DNA of 18,399 nucleotides from Bacteroidales bacterium M3. Its GTDB lineage: Bacteria; Bacteroidota; Bacteroidia; Bacteroidales; Muribaculaceae. Each line of letters starts with the position of its first letter. Position 1 is the stretch's first letter. Made by a program: the position numbers and the translations under genes. The DNA lies in contig LUJN01000026.1 of assembly GCA_001689445.1 (NCBI GenBank), positions 1 through 18,399 of the forward strand, read 5' to 3'. Below are positions 14,730-18,399 of the stretch, piece after piece. Under the pieces are notes generated by a model. It was given only the letters and a program-made list of their open reading frames with translations, ran no database searches and had not been told where the DNA came from.

Positions 14730-14792
14730 AAGCCACGGGAATACGTTATATAGTCAGCATTAGAATACACAAGCGCCAAATCATTTTAACCA

Positions 14793-17700
14793 ATGCGTCT
14801 GATACACACCACAGTAAGCCATATATCCATACTACTTGCCACGCTGACAGCCCTCGTGATGCCATGGGGCACGGCCCGTGCGTTTGACCTCTCCACCTAC
14901 GCCGCCAACTCGGTACTCGCCGAGGGGACATGGGTGAGGGTTTCGGTCACGGAGACCGGTATGCACCTCATCACCAACGAAGAGCTGCGCCGCTACGGGT
15001 TCAGCGACCCGTCGCGGGTGCATGTATACGGATATGGCGGCGCGCGCTTGAGCGACGTGCTGTCGGCACGCAACTATATCGACGACCTGCCGATGGTGCA
15101 GTCGGAGCATACGGGACGCGGCATAGTGTTCTATGCCGTCGGCACCACGACATGGAGCACAACAGGCACCTACTACACCCACTCCAACAACCCCTTCTCG
15201 ACCGTGGGCCACTACTTCCTCAGCGACCGCGACGTGGAGACCCCGAGAGCAATCCCCACCGAGGGTACCGCCGGAGCTACCGCGCCCGCGACGACGTTTA
15301 TCGAGCGGCTGTTCCACGAGACCGACCAGACCACCCCCGGACAGACCGGCCACCAGCTGCTCGGCGAGGACTTCAAGTACCAGCCATCGCGCACATTCAA
15401 CTTCACGCTTACCGACAAGGCCGACGGAAAGGTGTGGATGAGATGCCTCATGATGGTGAAGACCCTGTCGTCACAGGCCACAATGTCATTTACCGCCAAC
15501 GGCACGCAGCTCCCCGCGAGCGACACCGACCGCATACGCATAGCCGCGTCCGATGCATTTGGCGTCAACGGGTTGACAACCAAGGAATTTGACCTTGCCG
15601 ATTCGCGGCTTGCGCTTGGCGTAACACTGACAGCCTCAGGCACGGTATCACTGGCCAACCTTGACTATATCGACATCAACTACCCGCGTCACATCAAGCT
15701 ATCCAACGGTACACTGGTATTCCGTACCGCATCGCCGGGGGTGAAACTTGACGGCGCGGGGAGCGGCACGCGGGTGTGGGACGTGACCGACCCGCTGTCG
15801 GTCATCGCCATGAAGACCGCCGCCACCGGAGGCGGCGTGGCATGGACCAACGCCTATACCGGAACACGCGAATATGCCGCATGGAACGACAACGCCACCT
15901 TCAAGTCTCCCACCGACGCCGTGAAGGTGTCCAACCAGAATCTCCACGCAGTCACTGACATGGACATGGTGATTGTCACCCTCCCCGGCTGGCAGTCACA
16001 GGGAGAGCGCATCGCCCAGCTCCACCGCGACACCGACGGGATGAATGTCCTGGTGGTCAACCAGCAGGAGGTGTTCAACGAGTTTTCATCGGGAAAGCCC
16101 GACGTGAACGCCTTCCGACGCATGTTCAAGATGCTGTGGGACCGCACCCGCGGCAAGGAACACGCACTGAAATACGCCCTCATGATGGGACGCGGCTCCT
16201 ACGACAACCGTGCCCTGACATCACAAGTACAGGCCCTCGGCTATCCCATGATGCCGATATGGGAGAGCGACTACGGCACCGACACGAGCACCTCCTACAC
16301 CAGCGACGACATCCTGACGTTCCTCAAGGACAACTCCGGTAGCAACCTCGGTGCCGACTCCCTCTGCATCGCCATAGGCCGTATGCCCGTCAGAAGCCTG
16401 TCGGAGGCCACGACAGTGACCGACAAACTGCTTAAATATGTAGAGAAGTCACCGCGCTCGACGTGGAAAAACCAAGTGCTCATCCTGGCCGACGACAAGG
16501 ACCAGGGCATCCACATGATACAGGCCGAAAGCGCCTATACCAACATGACCGGCACCCCCGACGGCAGCCAGTTTTCCTACAACAAAATCTATCTCGACGC
16601 ATACGACATGTCGAGTGCCGGTGGCGGATCATCCTATCCCGACGCGCGGGCACACTTCTACCGCCTGATGGACGAGGGCGTCATGTGGTGGACCTACATC
16701 GGGCACTCCAACGAGCGTGAGATGACCGGCGAGGGCATCATCACCGCCAACGACATACGCAACAACATGTACTTCAAACACCTTCCCATAATGTATGCCG
16801 CCACCTGCGACATCATGCGCTGGGACCAGGACAACATAACCGGCTCCGAACTGATGTTCCAGAATGCCGACGGGGGCATCATCGCCGGGTGCAGCGCGAC
16901 GCGCCCCGTATACATAAGCGACAACGGCGCCCTGACATCGAGCGTGGCCCATTATGTCACCGCCCGTGACACCGACGGCCGCTACCTGCGCTTCGGCGAG
17001 GTGATACGCCGTGGCAAGAACCACCTTACATTCAACACCCGCGACCATGGCGTCAACCCCAACTCCAACAAGCTGCGCTATGTCGTGATGGGCGACCCCG
17101 CCATGCGGATGGCCGTGCCCGACAACCGCGTTGTGCTCACCCACATCGACGGCGTTGAAGTGACCGAGGAGGCGCAAGTGACCCTGAAAGGACGCCAAAA
17201 CGCTGTGCTGACAGGCATCGTAACCGACGCCGAGGGTCAACCCCTGGCCGACTTCAACGGCACAGTCGACGCCGTGCTCTATGACGCCGAGCAGAGCATC
17301 ACATCCAAGGGTCACGGCGGCGACAGCGGCCGACAGGTGACATTCGAGCAGCAGGGCGACCGCCTCTTTGCAGGAAAAGGGAAGGTAGCCGACGGCCAAT
17401 TCACGCTGAAAGTGGCGATGCCCACCAATATCTCGGGCAACTTCCGTCCCGCCGCCATCAACCTCTACGCCACCGCCACATCCCCCGACAACCGCGAGGC
17501 AATAGGGTGCAACCGCGACATCTATGTCTACGGCTACGACGAGACAGCCCCCGACGACAACCACGCGCCCGTTATAGAGAGCATGTTCCTCAACCATGAA
17601 TCCTACCGCGACGGCGACCACGTGAACGAGTCCCCGATGTTCATAGCCACCGTCAGCGATGACCTCGGCATCAACCTCTCCAGCGCCGGTGTGGGGCAGT

Positions 17701-18224
17701 CGATGTCCCTGAGCATAGATGACAACGACCGCACCTACAACGACCTGTCGCTCTACTACACCCCCGCCGATGACGGCTCGCCATCGGGAACGGTGCACTA
17801 TCCCATATCCGACCTGCCGGCAGGCAACCACACGATGCGATTCCGCGTATGGGACACCTCGGGCAACATGACCGAGGGCTACACATCGTTCTTTGTCGAA
17901 CCGGGCGCACGCCCCACGATATATGACGTCTACACCGACGCAAATCCCGCGTCGGTAGAGGCCAACTTCTACCTGTCGCACAACCGTCCCGACGCCAACA
18001 TCACCGTCACCGTATCGGTCTACAACATGCTCGGGCACCTCGTGTGGAGCAAGGAGCAGACGGGCCGCAGCGACATGTTCCTGACCTTCCCCGTCAAGTG
18101 GGACCTCAACGACATGGGCGGCCACCGTGTCGGACGCGGCATCTACATCTACCGCGCCGCCATATCGACCGACGGCGAGCACTATGACACGGCCACCAAG
18201 AAGATAGCCGTCACAGGACGTTAA
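14793..18224 (+). CDS. porU: T9SS sortase, C25 gingipain-family cysteine protease (PorU-like)
   Basis: This 1143-residue protein matches PorU of the type IX secretion system. PorU sits on the cell surface, removes the C-terminal signal from exported cargo and attaches cargo to A-LPS. A signal peptide (1-30, ending GTARA) precedes a beta-rich N-terminal part. The peptidase C25 domain (about 390-772) has NEFSSGKPD, WWTYIGHSNE with catalytic His638, AATCDIMRWD with catalytic Cys672, and the end motif VMGDPAMRM. Ig-like domains and a C-terminal T9SS-like domain (KWDLNDMGG, then GRGIYIYRA) follow. The length is close to that of P. gingivalis PorU (about 1158). In many Bacteroidetes porV comes next; here the 175 bases after the stop hold none. 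The likely substrate in this window is the sorting-tail protein at 7277. The only doubt is which C25 paralogue it is. Confidence 0.9.
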   Translation: MRLIHTTVSHISILLATLTALVMPWGTARAFDLSTYAANSVLAEGTWVRVSVTETGMHLITNEELRRYGFSDPSRVHVYGYGGARLSDVLSARNYIDDLPMVQSEHTGRGIVFYAVGTTTWSTTGTYYTHSNNPFSTVGHYFLSDRDVETPRAIPTEGTAGATAPATTFIERLFHETDQTTPGQTGHQLLGEDFKYQPSRTFNFTLTDKADGKVWMRCLMMVKTLSSQATMSFTANGTQLPASDTDRIRIAASDAFGVNGLTTKEFDLADSRLALGVTLTASGTVSLANLDYIDINYPRHIKLSNGTLVFRTASPGVKLDGAGSGTRVWDVTDPLSVIAMKTAATGGGVAWTNAYTGTREYAAWNDNATFKSPTDAVKVSNQNLHAVTDMDMVIVTLPGWQSQGERIAQLHRDTDGMNVLVVNQQEVFNEFSSGKPDVNAFRRMFKMLWDRTRGKEHALKYALMMGRGSYDNRALTSQVQALGYPMMPIWESDYGTDTSTSYTSDDILTFLKDNSGSNLGADSLCIAIGRMPVRSLSEATTVTDKLLKYVEKSPRSTWKNQVLILADDKDQGIHMIQAESAYTNMTGTPDGSQFSYNKIYLDAYDMSSAGGGSSYPDARAHFYRLMDEGVMWWTYIGHSNEREMTGEGIITANDIRNNMYFKHLPIMYAATCDIMRWDQDNITGSELMFQNADGGIIAGCSATRPVYISDNGALTSSVAHYVTARDTDGRYLRFGEVIRRGKNHLTFNTRDHGVNPNSNKLRYVVMGDPAMRMAVPDNRVVLTHIDGVEVTEEAQVTLKGRQNAVLTGIVTDAEGQPLADFNGTVDAVLYDAEQSITSKGHGGDSGRQVTFEQQGDRLFAGKGKVADGQFTLKVAMPTNISGNFRPAAINLYATATSPDNREAIGCNRDIYVYGYDETAPDDNHAPVIESMFLNHESYRDGDHVNESPMFIATVSDDLGINLSSAGVGQSMSLSIDDNDRTYNDLSLYYTPADDGSPSGTVHYPISDLPAGNHTMRFRVWDTSGNMTEGYTSFFVEPGARPTIYDVYTDANPASVEANFYLSHNRPDANITVTVSVYNMLGHLVWSKEQTGRSDMFLTFPVKWDLNDMGGHRVGRGIYIYRAAISTDGEHYDTATKKIAVTGR

Positions 18225-18234
18225 GACAGTGCAA

Positions 18235-18257
18235 AGTTCAAAGGGCAGAGTTCAAAG
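18235..18257 (+). repeat. Short tandem direct repeat after porU
   Basis: AGTTCAAAG occurs at 18235-18243 and 18249-18257, just downstream of the porU stop. No function is evident. Confidence 0.5.
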
Positions 18258-18272
18258 TAGGCATATTGACAC

Positions 18273-18301
18273 CCCCTGTAGGGGCGCTATACATAGCGCC
18301 C
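18273..18301. repeat. Palindromic REP-like element
   Basis: GGGCGCTAT (18282-18290) and ATAGCGCCC (18293-18301) form a perfect nine-base stem around a two-base centre. CCCC (18273-18276) can pair with GGGG (18281-18284) in an alternative stem. No T-run follows, so it is not a standard intrinsic terminator. It resembles the GGGGCG palindromes scattered between genes in many bacteria. A direct repeat GCCCGCAGCCA follows at 18298-18308 and 18321-18331. The rest of the 18225-18399 end holds no gene. Confidence 0.6.
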
Positions 18302-18399
18302 GCAGCCACAACACATACCCGCCCGCAGCCAAAGGCATGTCCCTCCAAATTGAGAAGATGCCAATATAATATGTAGATTCAAAACCGAAGTGCAAAAAC

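Noticed and set aside
16629..18182. A 517-residue open frame on the minus strand
   Set aside because: It lies wholly opposite the C25 domain and C-terminus of porU, which has clear catalytic motifs. The antisense product is Gly/Val/His-rich with no recognisable domain.
1..18399. CRISPR arrays, tRNA genes, insertion sequences
   Set aside because: No regularly spaced repeats, cloverleaf-forming segments or transposase genes were seen on either strand.

Overview
The window looks like chromosomal DNA from a gut-type Bacteroidales bacterium; Muribaculaceae is my best guess, from style only. Supporting signs are Bacteroidetes promoter boxes (TAnnTTTG, often without a Shine-Dalgarno site), a TonB-receptor-like outer-membrane protein with a carboxypeptidase-regulatory-like N-terminus, a PorU-type C25 sortase of the type IX secretion system (T9SS), and a large secreted protein with a T9SS sorting tail. 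The core genes are GC-rich (about 60%). Two stretches are clearly more AT-rich: an ATPase gene (about 40% GC in sampled lines) and a block of six small genes (about 45%).

Layout, left to right. Bases 1-52 hold no gene. The SRP RNA gene (about 89-190) has a well-placed promoter and terminator and is followed by a membrane-anchored GT2 glycosyltransferase (241-1197). A bidirectional terminator (1300-1361) separates this from the convergent outer-membrane beta-barrel gene (4283-1497, minus). Divergent from that is an AAA_14/DUF4143 ATPase (4454-5758). A 515-base gap (5759-6273) has no convincing gene. It carries a promoter box and several strong hairpins ending in a terminator-like stem, so it may encode a structured leader RNA or ncRNA. 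Next is an apparent two-gene secretion operon: a small beta-helix protein (6274-7257) with a strikingly AT-rich core, then a 1125-residue T9SS cargo protein (7277-10654) closed by a strong terminator.

Bases 10726-12781 hold two tandem three-gene modules. Each has a DUF3791-like small protein, a DUF3990 protein related to ADP-ribosyltransferases, and a third small acidic protein. The genes are tightly packed and each module has its own promoter. This is the best candidate for a poorly described system, probably toxin-antitoxin or defence. It is bounded by the 10677 terminator and a convergent NlpC/P60 peptidase (13366-12800, minus).

The right end is envelope-related: a small cupin (13575-13892), a GH25 lysozyme-like protein (13992-14729) and the PorU-like sortase (14793-18224). 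PorU would process cargo such as the 7277-10654 protein after export, while the NlpC/P60 and GH25 enzymes act on peptidoglycan. The final 175 bases contain no gene but include a perfect palindrome and short direct repeats.
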